This document shows positions 1 through 9,166 of a stretch of 64,000 nucleotides of DNA, piece after piece. The translations under genes were made by a program, and so were the position numbers. Position 1 is the stretch's first letter. Every line of letters starts with the position of its first letter. Source of the DNA: Pseudaminobacter sp040045035 (GTDB lineage Bacteria; Pseudomonadota; Alphaproteobacteria; Rhizobiales; Rhizobiaceae); contig NZ_JBDZDS010000003.1 in the NCBI RefSeq assembly GCF_040045035.1, positions 310,001 to 374,000 of the forward strand, in the 5' to 3' direction. Below the pieces are notes generated by a model. The model saw only the letters and a program-made list of their open reading frames with translations, was not told the origin of the DNA and searched no databases.

Positions 1-394
1 CCTGTCCCATCGCTGCCAGCACCGCCTCGGCCTGCCACAGGAAGACCCAGATCGGGATGCTGACGCACACCGCCAGCCATAGTCCCTGGCGCACCGTGCG
101 CCGGATGTCGCGCACCGAGTGGCGCTTGCGGCCGAGCTCGGTGGCCATCATCGGCGAGGTTGCCAGGATGAGGCCCAGGCCGAAGATCATGGGCGCGAAA
201 TAGAGGCTCGTGCCCAGCGCGCCGGCGGCGAGCGTATCGGGGCCCAGGCGACCCATCATCATCACGTCGGTCGCCGTCATCGCGGTCTGGCCGAGATTGG
301 TGAGCACCATCGGCCAGGCGAGCGCCAGCATTGCCCGAAATTCGTGACGCCAAAGACTTGCCGGCGCCTGTGCGCCGGCTTCGATCGCAGACAT
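1..394 (-). CDS. MATE-family efflux transporter, N-terminal part (gene runs off the window)
   Basis: Only the first 131 or so residues of this integral membrane antiporter are present; the rest lies beyond base 1. Reading back from ATG at 394 gives a short polar leader and then a hydrophobic helix with WPMVLTNLGQTAMTATDV, a methionine-rich MMMGRLG stretch and a second helix. This is the usual start of NorM/DinF-type MATE proteins. Known members exchange cationic drugs or metabolites for Na+ or H+ in the inner membrane; the substrate here cannot be told. The downstream-in-frame ATG at 331 is less likely because it would remove the residues before the first helix. No partner gene is visible. 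Confidence 0.8.
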   Translation of the reverse strand, partial: MSAIEAGAQAPASLWRHEFRAMLALAWPMVLTNLGQTAMTATDVMMMGRLGPDTLAAGALGTSLYFAPMIFGLGLILATSPMMATELGRKRHSVRDIRRTVRQGLWLAVCVSIPIWVFLWQAEAVLAAMGQ

Positions 395-587
395 CTGTTT
401 CAACTTTCAGGAGTGGGCGGCGGCAAAGACTGCGCCACCGGCCTCGTTCTCGCGGAAAAACGGAATGGTCTTTCCGAATCTTTCCCACCTACTTGAACCA
501 AACACCCGTGGCAAACAAGTGTTCACGCCTGGCAACGGTTGAGCCAGGCAGCCGGGGACTGTGCGGATATAGGGGCTTTCTTGGCGC

Positions 588-2168
588 CTACATCAACTCC
601 AGCGCCCGCCGTTGACGATGCATTTCGAGGAAAATTCGGTAGTCGCGCTCGTAGCCGGCACGAGCGGCGGGGTCGGGCCGGTGCTCCCGGCCCGGCTGCT
701 GCATGCCGGCGCAGGCCGCCGCCAGCGAGGGGTAAAGGCCGGCGGCATGAGCGGCCACCATGCCGGTGCCGAGCAGCACCGCCTCGTCCGAAACCGGCTC
801 GATCACCATGCAGCCGGTGGCGTCGGCATAGAGCTCCATCAGCAGCGGGTTTTTCGTGTGGCCCCCGGTGACATGCAGCGTGTCGATGGCGTAGCCGCTG
901 GCGTTGAGCGCATCGACGATGTGACGCACGCCAAGCGCGATGCCGACGGCGGTGCGCCAATAGACCCGGCACAGGCTGTCGAAGGAGGCATCGAGCGTCA
1001 GCCCCGAGATCACGCCGACAGCGTGCGGATCGGCAAGCGGCGAGCGGTTGCCGTGGAAATCGGGCAGCACATGCAGCCGCGTGGCAAAGCTCGTGCCTTC
1101 CTGCGCGCGCAGCGCCGCTATCCGTTCGGCGATGCGCCGATGCGCGGCCGCGTCGGGCTCGCCGCCGGCGCCATGCCAGCGGATGATGTGGTCGAGCAGC
1201 GCCCCGGTGGCGGACTGGCCGCCCTCGTTCATCCAGCAGTCGGGCAGCGCGACGCCGAAATAAGGCCCCCACCCGCCGGGGAAGGAGCGTGGCTGCAGCG
1301 ACAATGCCATGGCGCAGCTCGACGTGCCTGCAATCAGCGCCAGATGCCGGTCGATGCCGGCAAGATCGCCGACGAAGCCACCCAGAACGCCAAGCGCGCC
1401 GGCATAGGCGTCGATCAGCCCGACACCGACGCGGCAGGCGGTGGAGAGGCCGAGCGCAGCCGCGGCCTCCGGCAGCAGCGGCCCGAGATCGGTGCCCACC
1501 GGGCTGGCCTTCTGCGGCAGGGCTCCGCGTTCCAGCAGATCGTCGAGCCCGACCCTTTCGAGGAAATCGGCCTGCCACCCCGGCGTCTCATGGGCGAGAT
1601 AGGTCCATTTGCAGGTGAGCGTGCATTGCGACCGGGCGAGCGAGCCGGATGCCTTCCAGGACAGGAAATCGGCGAGATCGAAGAAATAGCCCGCCTTGGC
1701 CCACTGCTGCGGCAGATGCCGCTTCAGCCACATCAGCTTGGGAAGCTGCATCTCGGGCGACATCACGCCGCCGATGTGCTCGAGCACGCGGTGGCCGGTT
1801 GCCGTGCACTCCTCGGCCTCGGCGATCGCGCGATGGTCGAGCCAGACCACTGTGTCCCAGCGATCCTCGCCTCCGGTCGAAACCGAGAGCTGGTGGCCAC
1901 CACTGTCGCGCACCACCAGCGAGCAAGTGGCGTCGAAGGCGATGCCGGCGACCTCGTCCGCCGCAATGCCGGCCTTCTCCCGCGCCGCCCGCACCGCTGC
2001 ACAGACGGCACGCCAGATATCCTCCGAGTCATGCTCGGCATGATCCGGTTCCGGCTGCTGCATGGCGATGCGGTGTTCGGCACGGCCGAGGAAATTGCCG
2101 GCGGCGTCGAGAATGCCGGCGCGCGCGCTGCCGGTGCCGACGTCGACAGCGCAGACAAAGGCGCCCAT
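588..2168 (-). CDS. FGGY-family pentulose kinase (ribulokinase-like)
   Basis: A 526-residue cytoplasmic sugar kinase of the FGGY family. The N-terminus carries the actin-like phosphate loop in CAVDVGTGSARAGILD. The C-terminal half has AGTSSCAMALS, FHGNRSPLADP and VTGGHTKNPLL, which fit the pentulose kinase branch (D-ribulokinase-like) better than glycerol or xylulose kinases. The expected reaction is ATP-dependent phosphorylation of a ketopentose such as D-ribulose. It stands alone on the reverse strand, with 138 bases separating it from pncA upstream, and no polyol transporter or dehydrogenase lies next to it. The substrate is therefore inferred from family only. Confidence 0.85.
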   Translation of the reverse strand: MGAFVCAVDVGTGSARAGILDAAGNFLGRAEHRIAMQQPEPDHAEHDSEDIWRAVCAAVRAAREKAGIAADEVAGIAFDATCSLVVRDSGGHQLSVSTGGEDRWDTVVWLDHRAIAEAEECTATGHRVLEHIGGVMSPEMQLPKLMWLKRHLPQQWAKAGYFFDLADFLSWKASGSLARSQCTLTCKWTYLAHETPGWQADFLERVGLDDLLERGALPQKASPVGTDLGPLLPEAAAALGLSTACRVGVGLIDAYAGALGVLGGFVGDLAGIDRHLALIAGTSSCAMALSLQPRSFPGGWGPYFGVALPDCWMNEGGQSATGALLDHIIRWHGAGGEPDAAAHRRIAERIAALRAQEGTSFATRLHVLPDFHGNRSPLADPHAVGVISGLTLDASFDSLCRVYWRTAVGIALGVRHIVDALNASGYAIDTLHVTGGHTKNPLLMELYADATGCMVIEPVSDEAVLLGTGMVAAHAAGLYPSLAAACAGMQQPGREHRPDPAARAGYERDYRIFLEMHRQRRALELM

Positions 2169-2306
2169 CAGCGGGCGCTCCGGCAGGATCTCGCTCCAGG
2201 CAAAGACAGCAGAAGCTTCGTCATGCGACGAAGATACCCCTCGCCGTCAACAGCGCAAGGGTCGCCTTGCCGGAGCCCGACAGTAAGGCCTATCCCCGGT
2301 CAGCCC

Positions 2307-2906
2307 TCAGGCCAGCGTCACGCCGGCGTCGCGCATCTTGCCCAGCATCGTTTCCAACGAGCCGCCGAGATCGATGGCACGGCAGGCATCCAGCCGCACC
2401 GTGGTCTCGAAGCCTTGCTCGACTGCGTCGAGCGCCGAATAGGCGACGCAGAAATCCGTCGCCAGCCCGACCAGCGTGAGCTTGCCGATGCCGCGCTCCT
2501 TCAGATAGCCGGCGAGGCCCGTCGGCGTCTTGCGGTCGTTCTCGAAAAAGGCGGAATAGCTGTCGATGCCCTTGCGGAAGCCCTTGCGGATGACCAGCTC
2601 GGCCTTGCTCCACTTGAGCGCGGGATGGAAGGCCGCGCCGCCCGAGCCCTGCACGCAATGATCGGGCCACAGGGTCTGCTGGCCATAGGGCATCTCGACG
2701 GTTTCGAACGGCTGCTTGCCCGGATGTTTCGAGGCGAAGCTGGAATGGTTGGCTGGATGCCAATCCTGCGTCAGCACCACATGCTCGAAGTCGCCGATCA
2801 TCTCGTTGATCAAGGGCACGATCTTGTCGCCTTCGGCCACCGGCAGGCTGCCGCCCGGACAAAAATCATTCTGCATGTCGATGACGATCAGCGCTTCTTC
2901 GGCCAT
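2307..2906 (-). CDS. pncA: Nicotinamidase (pyrazinamidase/isochorismatase family)
   Basis: A 199-residue cysteine hydrolase that converts nicotinamide to nicotinate and ammonia. The catalytic triad is visible as Asp10 (IVIDMQNDF), Lys108 and Cys153 (GLATDFCVAYSA). The metal site is D48-W-H50 plus H83 in PDHC. The start at 2906 is supported by GGGAG about ten bases upstream; an open frame continues further upstream but lacks family similarity. It is divergent from the molybdenum hydroxylase/6-hydroxynicotinate reductase operon across about 200 bases. In most bacteria PncA serves NAD salvage; beside these genes it may also feed nicotinate into catabolism (inference). Confidence 0.93.
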   Translation of the reverse strand: MAEEALIVIDMQNDFCPGGSLPVAEGDKIVPLINEMIGDFEHVVLTQDWHPANHSSFASKHPGKQPFETVEMPYGQQTLWPDHCVQGSGGAAFHPALKWSKAELVIRKGFRKGIDSYSAFFENDRKTPTGLAGYLKERGIGKLTLVGLATDFCVAYSALDAVEQGFETTVRLDACRAIDLGGSLETMLGKMRDAGVTLA

Positions 2907-3060
2907 TTCAATTCCATCTCCCAAATCGCGGCATCGAGCCTCGGCCAGAAGCAGGTGCACAGTCAACAGCCTTTGCTGCATAAGCCTCTGAAACCACGCA
3001 TGAAGCAAACAGGCGGCGGCGCCGAAACTGCGCCTTGCAAACCAACGGTCGCCTGATACC

Positions 3061-3074
3061 ATTCGCATACAAAT
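3061..3074. promoter_or_regulatory. Candidate operator shared by two promoters of the nicotinate cluster
   Basis: The sequence ATTCGCATACAAAT lies between the divergent pncA and hydroxylase genes, 36 bases before the GTG start at 3110. Its reverse complement ATTTGTATGCGAAT agrees at 11 of 14 positions with ATTAGTATGCAAAC at 13814-13827, upstream of the hydantoinase gene hyuA. The half-palindromic TT-GTATGC-AA core resembles a MarR- or GntR-type site. Co-regulation is an inference from the shared motif. Confidence 0.4.
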
Positions 3075-3109
3075 GATTTCTGCGACCGGTCATGCTTGGG
3101 AGGCGTGGC

Positions 3110-3973
3110 GTGCACCGATACGCAAAGCCGACGGCGCTCGAAGAGGCGCTGACCCTTCTCGGACGGGATGACGACTGGCTTTTGCTGGCCGGCGGCACCG
3201 ACGTCTACCCGGCCCTCGGCGACCGTCCGCTGCAGCGCAATGTGCTCGATCTGAACGGTCTCGCCGAGCTCCGGGGCATTTCCGAAACCGCCACGCATCT
3301 CGTCATCGGCGCGCGAACGACCTGGGCCGAAATCGCCCGCCACGACCTGCCGCCGGCATTCGGCGCGCTGCAGGCGGCCGCCCGCGAGGTCGGCTCCATC
3401 CAGATCCAGAACCGCGCCACGATAGCCGGAAATCTCTGCAACGCGTCGCCCGCCGCCGACGGCGTGCCGGCGCTTTTGGTGCTCAACGCCGAGGTGGATC
3501 TGCGGGCGTTGGGCTCGACCCGTCATCTGCCGCTTTCCGACTTCATCCTCGGCAATCGCCGCACGGTCCGGCAGCCAGACGAGTTGGTCACGGCGATCCG
3601 CGTGCCGAAACGTGCAGTCGCCGGTGCATCCGCATTCCAGAAACTCGGCAGCCGGCGCTATCTCGTCATCTCCATCGTCATGGCGGCCGCGCGCATCGCG
3701 GTCGAGCATGGCATCGTCACGCAAGCCGCGGTGGCGGTGGGCGCCTGCTCGGCCGTGGCCAAGCGATTGCACAATCTGGAGGCCGGCCTGCGTGGTTTAC
3801 CCGTCGGCCCGACTCTCGCTGAAGTCGTGGCGGAAGCGGCTTTCAATGAGTTGGCGCCCATCGACGACGTGCGCGGCAGCGCCGACTACCGGCGCCTTGC
3901 GGCGCGCGAGATCGTTGCCCGGGCTGTGCTGGCCACCATCGATCCGACCAATGCAAGGGCGGCAGCGGCATGA
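3110..3973 (+). CDS. FAD-binding subunit of a molybdenum hydroxylase (CoxM/XdhB type)
   Basis: A roughly 287-residue FAD subunit that passes electrons from the iron-sulfur centres of a xanthine-dehydrogenase-family enzyme to its acceptor. It has the flavin loop LLLAGGTDVYPAL near the N-terminus and the second FAD-binding stretch IQIQNRATIAGNLCNASPA. A CO dehydrogenase flavoprotein C-terminal domain follows. I place the start at GTG 3110 because GGGAGG ends six bases upstream and MHRYAKPTALEEAL is the usual family beginning. The ATG at 3092 would put that Shine-Dalgarno sequence inside the gene. Its stop overlaps the next start (ATGA), so it forms one enzyme with the 913-residue protein that follows. 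Confidence 0.88.
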   Translation: MHRYAKPTALEEALTLLGRDDDWLLLAGGTDVYPALGDRPLQRNVLDLNGLAELRGISETATHLVIGARTTWAEIARHDLPPAFGALQAAAREVGSIQIQNRATIAGNLCNASPAADGVPALLVLNAEVDLRALGSTRHLPLSDFILGNRRTVRQPDELVTAIRVPKRAVAGASAFQKLGSRRYLVISIVMAAARIAVEHGIVTQAAVAVGACSAVAKRLHNLEAGLRGLPVGPTLAEVVAEAAFNELAPIDDVRGSADYRRLAAREIVARAVLATIDPTNARAAAA

Positions 3974-6711
3974 GCACGGTGCGGATCGCCTTGAACTTCG
4001 AGCTCAATGGCGCCGCCGTCGCAATCCACGTCCCACCTCTCCGGCGCCTATCGGCCGTGCTGCGCGACGAGCTGCGGCTCACCGGCACCAAGGTCGGCTG
4101 CGATGCCGGCGATTGCGGCGCCTGCACCGTGCTGGTCGACGGCGAGCCGGTCTGCGCCTGCCTCGTGCCGGCGGCATCGGTGGAAAGTGCGGCGGTGCGC
4201 ACGGTTGAGGGGCTCGCCAATGGCAGCCTCTCGGCGCTGCAGGCCTCGTTTCTCGCACATGGCGCGGCGCAATGCGGCATCTGCACACCCGCGTTGCTGG
4301 TCGCCGGAACCGCGCTTCTGGAACAGACGCCCTCGCCTTCCGAGGGCCAGGTGAAGGACGCGCTGGGCGGCATCCTCTGCCGCTGCACCGGCTACCGAAA
4401 AATCATCGCGGCGGTGATGGAGGCCGGCCGCCACGCCGGCGAACTGGACCCCCGGCTCCCCGCCGCCGGCCACGCGATCGGCGCCTCGCCGGTGCGGCTC
4501 GACGGCATCGCCAAGGTGACGGGCGCGGACAAATTCGGCGCGGATTCCTTCCCGGCCGATGCGCTGGCCGTCGCCGTCATCCGCTCGCCCCATTATCACG
4601 CGCGCTTTGCCTTCGGCGACCTCGACGCCTACCGCGCGCAAAACCCCGGCATCGCGGCCATCTTTACCGCCGCTGACATTCCCGGGCAAAACCGCTTCGG
4701 CGTCATCCCTGCCTTCGCCGACCAGCCTGCCCTGGCCGAAGGCGAGGTGCGCTTCCGTGGCGAGGCGGTGGCGGTGGTGGCCGGCGAGCGCGAGGCGATC
4801 CGCGATCTCGACCTTGCGAGATTTCCGATCGCCTGGACCGAACTGCCGCACCGGCTCGAGCCCTGCGAGGACAGCGACCTCGTCCATGCCGAGCGTCCGG
4901 GCAATCTGCTCACACAGGGCTTCGTCCGGCGTGGCGAGCCGGAAGCAGCGATTGCCAATGCTGCTCATGTCGCGTCGGGCGAGATCGAGACCGCTTATGT
5001 CGAGCATGCCTATATCGAGCCGGAGGCGGGCTTCGCGCATATGGACGGCGACACGCTGGTGGTCACGGCCTGCACGCAGGCCCCCTATATGGACCGTGAC
5101 GACATGGGCAAGGTGCTCGGCCTCCCGCCCGAGCGCGTGCGCATCGTGCCCACCGCGACCGGCGGCGGCTTCGGCGCCAAGCTCGATCTTTCGGTGCAGC
5201 CGCTGGTCGGTCTCGTTGCGCTGAAGACCGGCCGGCCGGCGGCACTCGTCTACACGCGCGGCGAATCCATGGCCGCGTCGACCAAGCGCCACCCGGCCAC
5301 CATGCGCGCGACCATTGCCGCCGACGCGGAAGGCCGCATTGCCGGCATGGTATTTTCCGGGGACTTCAACACGGGCGCCTATGCAAGCTGGGGGCCGACA
5401 GTGGCCAACCGCGTGCCGGTCCATGCCTCCGGCCCCTATGTCACGCCGCACTACCGCGCGCTCGGCCGCGCCCTGCACAGCAACGGCCCGATCTCCGGCG
5501 CCTTTCGCGGCTTCGGCGTGCCACAGGCCACGATCATGCAGGAGACGCTCTACGACGAGCTGGCGCAAAAGGCGGGGCTCGACCGGCTGGAATTCCGCCT
5601 GAAAAACTGCCTTCGCAACGGCTCCGAAACGGTGACAGGCCACGAGCTTGAGAAAGGCGTCGGCATCGCCACCTGTCTCGAAGCGCTGAAACCCCACTGG
5701 CAGCGCGCGCTGGCCGACACGGAAGTCTTCAATGCCGGCAACGGCGCGCGCCGGCGCGGCGTCGGCGTGGCCTCCTGCTGGTACGGCTGCGGCAACACCT
5801 CGTTGCCCAACCCCTCGACCATCCGGCTCGGCCTCTCGCCCGACGGGCATGTGGTTCTGCATCAGGGCGCGGTCGACATCGGCCAGGGCTCCAACACGGT
5901 GATCGCGCAGATCGTCGCCGACACGCTCGGCGTGCCGCTGCAACTGGTGCGGCTGAAAGGCGCCGACACGGCGATCTCGCCCGATGCCGGCAAGACCTCG
6001 GCTTCACGGCAGACCTTTGTCTCGGGCAAGGCGGCGGAGAAGGCGGCCCGGGCTTTGCGCGAAAAAATCCTGCGCTTTGCCAATGTCTCGGAGCTTGCCA
6101 CGCTGCATCTGGAAGGCTCCACGCTGGTCGTTCGCGAGGGTCAGGCCGTGCGCCACATCGATCTTGCCGCGCTCGTCCCGGATGCCGACGGCCTGGTCTT
6201 TTCGGCGCAGGAAACCTACGACCCGCCGACCACCCCGCTCGACGAAAACGGCCAGGGCAAGCCCTATGCCGTCTATGGCTACGGCGCGCAGATCGCCGAG
6301 TTGGAGGTCGACATGAAGCTCGGCACGGTCAGGCTGATAAAAATCACCGCCGCGCACGATGTCGGCCGCGCCATCAACCCGCTTCTGGCCGAGGGGCAGA
6401 TCGAGGGCGGCATCGCGCAGGGCATCGGCATGGCGCTCATGGAGGAATACATCCCAGGCCGTACCGAAAACCTGCACGACTATCTCATTCCCACCATCGG
6501 CGACGTGCCGCCCATCGAGACCATTCTGGTGGAAATTCCGGACCCGGAAGGACCGTTCGGCGCCAAGGGGCTGGGCGAGCATGTGCTGATCCCCACCGCG
6601 CCGGCGATCCTCAACGCCATCCGCCACGCCACCGGCGTGCTGGTGACGAAGCTGCCGGCCACGCCAAGCCGCATCCGCGCGGCCATCGCAGAAGCCGAGG
6701 CAGGGCGATGA
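3970..6711 (+). CDS. Molybdopterin-dependent hydroxylase with fused 2Fe-2S and molybdenum subunits (candidate nicotinate dehydrogenase)
   Basis: A 913-residue fusion of the usual small (CoxS) and large (CoxL) subunits. Residues 1-160 carry the plant-type cluster C44-x4-C49-x2-C52-x11-C64 and the second cluster QCGIC (C102, C105) with LCRC (C137, C139). From about 165 to the end is the molybdopterin domain, with GGGFGAK, the substrate-side AFRGFGVPQ and the near-terminal GLGE glutamate expected to deprotonate the Mo-OH. The chemistry is hydroxylation of an N-heterocycle using water. Because the next gene acts on 6-hydroxynicotinate, nicotinate to 6-hydroxynicotinate is the likely reaction. That is an inference; a purine or other heterocycle remains possible. 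Confidence 0.88.
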   Translation: MSTVRIALNFELNGAAVAIHVPPLRRLSAVLRDELRLTGTKVGCDAGDCGACTVLVDGEPVCACLVPAASVESAAVRTVEGLANGSLSALQASFLAHGAAQCGICTPALLVAGTALLEQTPSPSEGQVKDALGGILCRCTGYRKIIAAVMEAGRHAGELDPRLPAAGHAIGASPVRLDGIAKVTGADKFGADSFPADALAVAVIRSPHYHARFAFGDLDAYRAQNPGIAAIFTAADIPGQNRFGVIPAFADQPALAEGEVRFRGEAVAVVAGEREAIRDLDLARFPIAWTELPHRLEPCEDSDLVHAERPGNLLTQGFVRRGEPEAAIANAAHVASGEIETAYVEHAYIEPEAGFAHMDGDTLVVTACTQAPYMDRDDMGKVLGLPPERVRIVPTATGGGFGAKLDLSVQPLVGLVALKTGRPAALVYTRGESMAASTKRHPATMRATIAADAEGRIAGMVFSGDFNTGAYASWGPTVANRVPVHASGPYVTPHYRALGRALHSNGPISGAFRGFGVPQATIMQETLYDELAQKAGLDRLEFRLKNCLRNGSETVTGHELEKGVGIATCLEALKPHWQRALADTEVFNAGNGARRRGVGVASCWYGCGNTSLPNPSTIRLGLSPDGHVVLHQGAVDIGQGSNTVIAQIVADTLGVPLQLVRLKGADTAISPDAGKTSASRQTFVSGKAAEKAARALREKILRFANVSELATLHLEGSTLVVREGQAVRHIDLAALVPDADGLVFSAQETYDPPTTPLDENGQGKPYAVYGYGAQIAELEVDMKLGTVRLIKITAAHDVGRAINPLLAEGQIEGGIAQGIGMALMEEYIPGRTENLHDYLIPTIGDVPPIETILVEIPDPEGPFGAKGLGEHVLIPTAPAILNAIRHATGVLVTKLPATPSRIRAAIAEAEAGR

Positions 6712-8246
6712 GCGAGCTTTCCGAACGCTTCGTTTCCTCCGATCCCGGCGATAAGCGGCAGGGCGACAAGCTGCGCTGCGATGCCTGCCCGGTGATGTGC
6801 TACATCGCCGAGGGCCGCACCGGCGCCTGCGACCGCTACGGCAATTTCGGCGGACGCATCGTGCGTTGCGACCCGCTGACCATCCTCGAGCACCACATAG
6901 AGACCGACGGCGAGGTCGTGCACTTCGCGGCCGCCGAGGAGCCGTGGACCGGCGAGCTGATCGACCCCGGCCGCCGCTTCGTCACCGCCATCGGCGCCGG
7001 CACCACCTACCCCGACTACAAACCCGCCCCCTTTATCGTCAGCCAGGAGGTCGAGGGCGTCGATCTGGTCACCGTCGTCACCGAGGGCATCTTTTCCTAT
7101 TGCGGCGTCAAGGTAAAGATCGACACCGACCGCCATCTCGGCCCCGAAACCGCGACAGTGCGCGCCGAAGGCGAGGCCGTAGGCCATGTGACCACCGGTG
7201 AATACGGCTCGCAGATGCTGTCGCTGGGTGGCGTGCATCACCTGACCGGCGGCTCGAAGGCGGAAGGCCGCGTCACCTGCGCCACGCTGCTCGACCTGTG
7301 CAACCGCAAGCCGGTGGAGTTGACCATCGACGGCGGCGCCAGCGTGATCGTCGAGGCGGGCAAGGCGCCGGTCATCGACGGCAAGGTCGAGCACCGCATG
7401 CGCGTGGGCTGCGGCTCGGCCACCATCGGCATGTTCGCCACCCAGTGGCGCGGGCTGGTGGACGAGGTGGTGGTGGTGGATGACCACATCACCGGCGTGG
7501 TTTCGGAGCACCAGGCCGGTAAGGTGCTGGGCTGGGCAGACACCGGCATAAAAATCAGCGGCCGACGCTCGACGCCCGGCCGATATTTCAAGGTCTCCGA
7601 ACCGGGCCTGGGCTGGGGCGGCACCACGATTTCCGACCCGCTGTCGATCCTCGGCCCGTGGAACCCGGCCAAGGGCGCGCGCGCCGGCCTGTCGCTGCTC
7701 ATGGTTTCGACCACCGGCGAGCAGTTCGCCTATTACGAGCTCGACGAGGAGCTGCGGCCGGTCGAAAAACCGTTTCCCGAGCGGCTGGAAAAATCGGTCC
7801 GGCTGATCGAGGAAAACTGCGAGCCGGCGCTGTGCACCGTGCTGTTCGTCGGCGGGGCCGGCGGGTCCCTTCGCGCCGGGGTGGTGGAAAACCCGGTCAA
7901 CCTCACCCGCTCGGTGCAGGGACTGCAGACCTATGTCACCGTCGGCGGCGCGCCGGTCTATGTCTGGCCGGGCGGCGGCATCACGCTGATGGTCGACGTG
8001 ACCCGCGTGCCGGAAAACGCCTTCGGCTATGTGCCAACACCCGCGCTCGTGGCGCCGATCGAATTCACCCTGCGCCGCGACGACTATCTCCGGCTCGGCG
8101 GCTATGCCGGCGCGATCCGCACGGTGGACGACGTGCTGGCGCAAGGCGGCGAATATTTCAACGAGCGTCAGAACCGCCCGGCGCCGACCGGCAATCCATG
8201 GCCGCCGCTGCAGCAGTTGCGGCGCTGGCCGGGCGGCCGGCCGTGA
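6708..8246 (+). CDS. hnr: 6-hydroxynicotinate reductase homologue
   Basis: A 512-residue protein recognised as the Eubacterium barkeri 6-hydroxynicotinate reductase family. That enzyme reduces 6-hydroxynicotinate to 1,4,5,6-tetrahydro-6-oxonicotinate with ferredoxin. The N-terminus has a ferredoxin-like cysteine set C24-x2-C27-P-x2-C31 and C41, suited to a 4Fe-4S cluster. Residues 187-193 read GRVTCAT, reminiscent of the (S/T)xAT core of flavinylation sites. It overlaps the hydroxylase stop by ATGA and the next gene by GTGA, so all are translated together. Dearomatising reduction is unusual for an apparently aerobic organism and argues for the glutarate-type nicotinate route rather than the oxidative 2,5-dihydroxypyridine route. 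Symbol follows the Eubacterium enzyme. Confidence 0.85.
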   Translation: MSELSERFVSSDPGDKRQGDKLRCDACPVMCYIAEGRTGACDRYGNFGGRIVRCDPLTILEHHIETDGEVVHFAAAEEPWTGELIDPGRRFVTAIGAGTTYPDYKPAPFIVSQEVEGVDLVTVVTEGIFSYCGVKVKIDTDRHLGPETATVRAEGEAVGHVTTGEYGSQMLSLGGVHHLTGGSKAEGRVTCATLLDLCNRKPVELTIDGGASVIVEAGKAPVIDGKVEHRMRVGCGSATIGMFATQWRGLVDEVVVVDDHITGVVSEHQAGKVLGWADTGIKISGRRSTPGRYFKVSEPGLGWGGTTISDPLSILGPWNPAKGARAGLSLLMVSTTGEQFAYYELDEELRPVEKPFPERLEKSVRLIEENCEPALCTVLFVGGAGGSLRAGVVENPVNLTRSVQGLQTYVTVGGAPVYVWPGGGITLMVDVTRVPENAFGYVPTPALVAPIEFTLRRDDYLRLGGYAGAIRTVDDVLAQGGEYFNERQNRPAPTGNPWPPLQQLRRWPGGRP

Positions 8247-9166
8247 CCGGGCCGCAGGCGACGTGGCTGCCGGACGGGCGGCGGCTGCACCTCAACCATG
8301 GGCCGATCGACCTGATCGTCGAGGCTTTTGGGCCGCCCGACGAAATGCGCGCGGCCTATGCGCAGGCGGTCGCGCATTTTCGGACCGTGCTGCCCGAACT
8401 GGTGGGCGAGCTGGCCGAATTGCGAAAGCCTGCCGGGCCGGAGCCACGCGCCTTCGCCGGGCCGGTGGCGCGGCGCATGGAAGCGGCGGTTGCGCCGCTG
8501 TCGACCCGTTTCATCACGCCCATGGCGGCGGTGGCAGGCGCGGTTGCCGAGGAAATCCTCGCCGCCATGCTTGCCGGGCGCCGCTTGCGAAAGGCCTATG
8601 TCAACAATGGCGGCGACATCGCGCTGCATCTCGCGCCCGGCGAGACGATTTCGGCGGCGGTGGCCGGCACCGGCCACGGCTTTGCCGATCGGCTGGCGGT
8701 GCGCGCAGGCGACGGCGTGGGCGGCATCGCTACTTCCGGCTGGCGCGGGCGCTCCTTGTCGCTCGGCATCGCCGATGCGGTGACGGTGCTGGCAGCGACA
8801 GCCGCGCAGGCCGACGCCGCTGCCACGCTGATCGCCAATGCCGTCGACCTGCCCGGCCATCCGGGCATTACGCGTGTGCCGGCCTGCGAGCTTGCTCCCG
8901 AAAGCGATCTCGGCGAGCGCCCCGTAACCCGCGCAGTGGGACCGCTGTCGTCGGCCGCGGTCGGACAGGCGCTCGGCGCGGGGTTTTTGCTTGCCGAGGA
9001 ATTCTGCCGCGAGGGGCTGATCGTGGCGGCTGCGCTGTTCCTCGCCGGCCAGGCGCGGGTCTGCGGGCAACTGGCGTTCGACCGGAGCGAAGCGGGCGCC
9101 TTTCCGCGATTCGGCGCGCCCGTGGAAGGGCAGCCCCGCGGCGCCGGCTTCGGAGGCGAGGCATGA
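8243..9166 (+). CDS. UPF0280 family protein (ApbE-like fold), possible accessory factor of the reductase
   Basis: A protein of about 307 residues from the GTG at 8243, whose GTGA overlaps the reductase stop; ATG 8198 is an alternative that overlaps more. UPF0280 proteins have no established reaction, but a solved member is classed with the ApbE-like superfamily. Here YVNNGGDIALHL and the later VTVLAATAAQADAAAT resemble the GGD and SVTV-x-ADA elements of ApbE flavin transferases. Its position between the reductase and its regulator suggests a dedicated role in this pathway, for example loading or binding flavin. That role is inference; the family assignment is firmer. Confidence 0.75.
   Translation: MTGPQATWLPDGRRLHLNHGPIDLIVEAFGPPDEMRAAYAQAVAHFRTVLPELVGELAELRKPAGPEPRAFAGPVARRMEAAVAPLSTRFITPMAAVAGAVAEEILAAMLAGRRLRKAYVNNGGDIALHLAPGETISAAVAGTGHGFADRLAVRAGDGVGGIATSGWRGRSLSLGIADAVTVLAATAAQADAAATLIANAVDLPGHPGITRVPACELAPESDLGERPVTRAVGPLSSAAVGQALGAGFLLAEEFCREGLIVAAALFLAGQARVCGQLAFDRSEAGAFPRFGAPVEGQPRGAGFGGEA

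Noticed and set aside
612..3056. An 814-codon forward open frame opposite the pentulose kinase and pncA
   Set aside because: The reverse-strand proteins show clear catalytic motifs while this frame has none; it exists because of GC-rich third positions.
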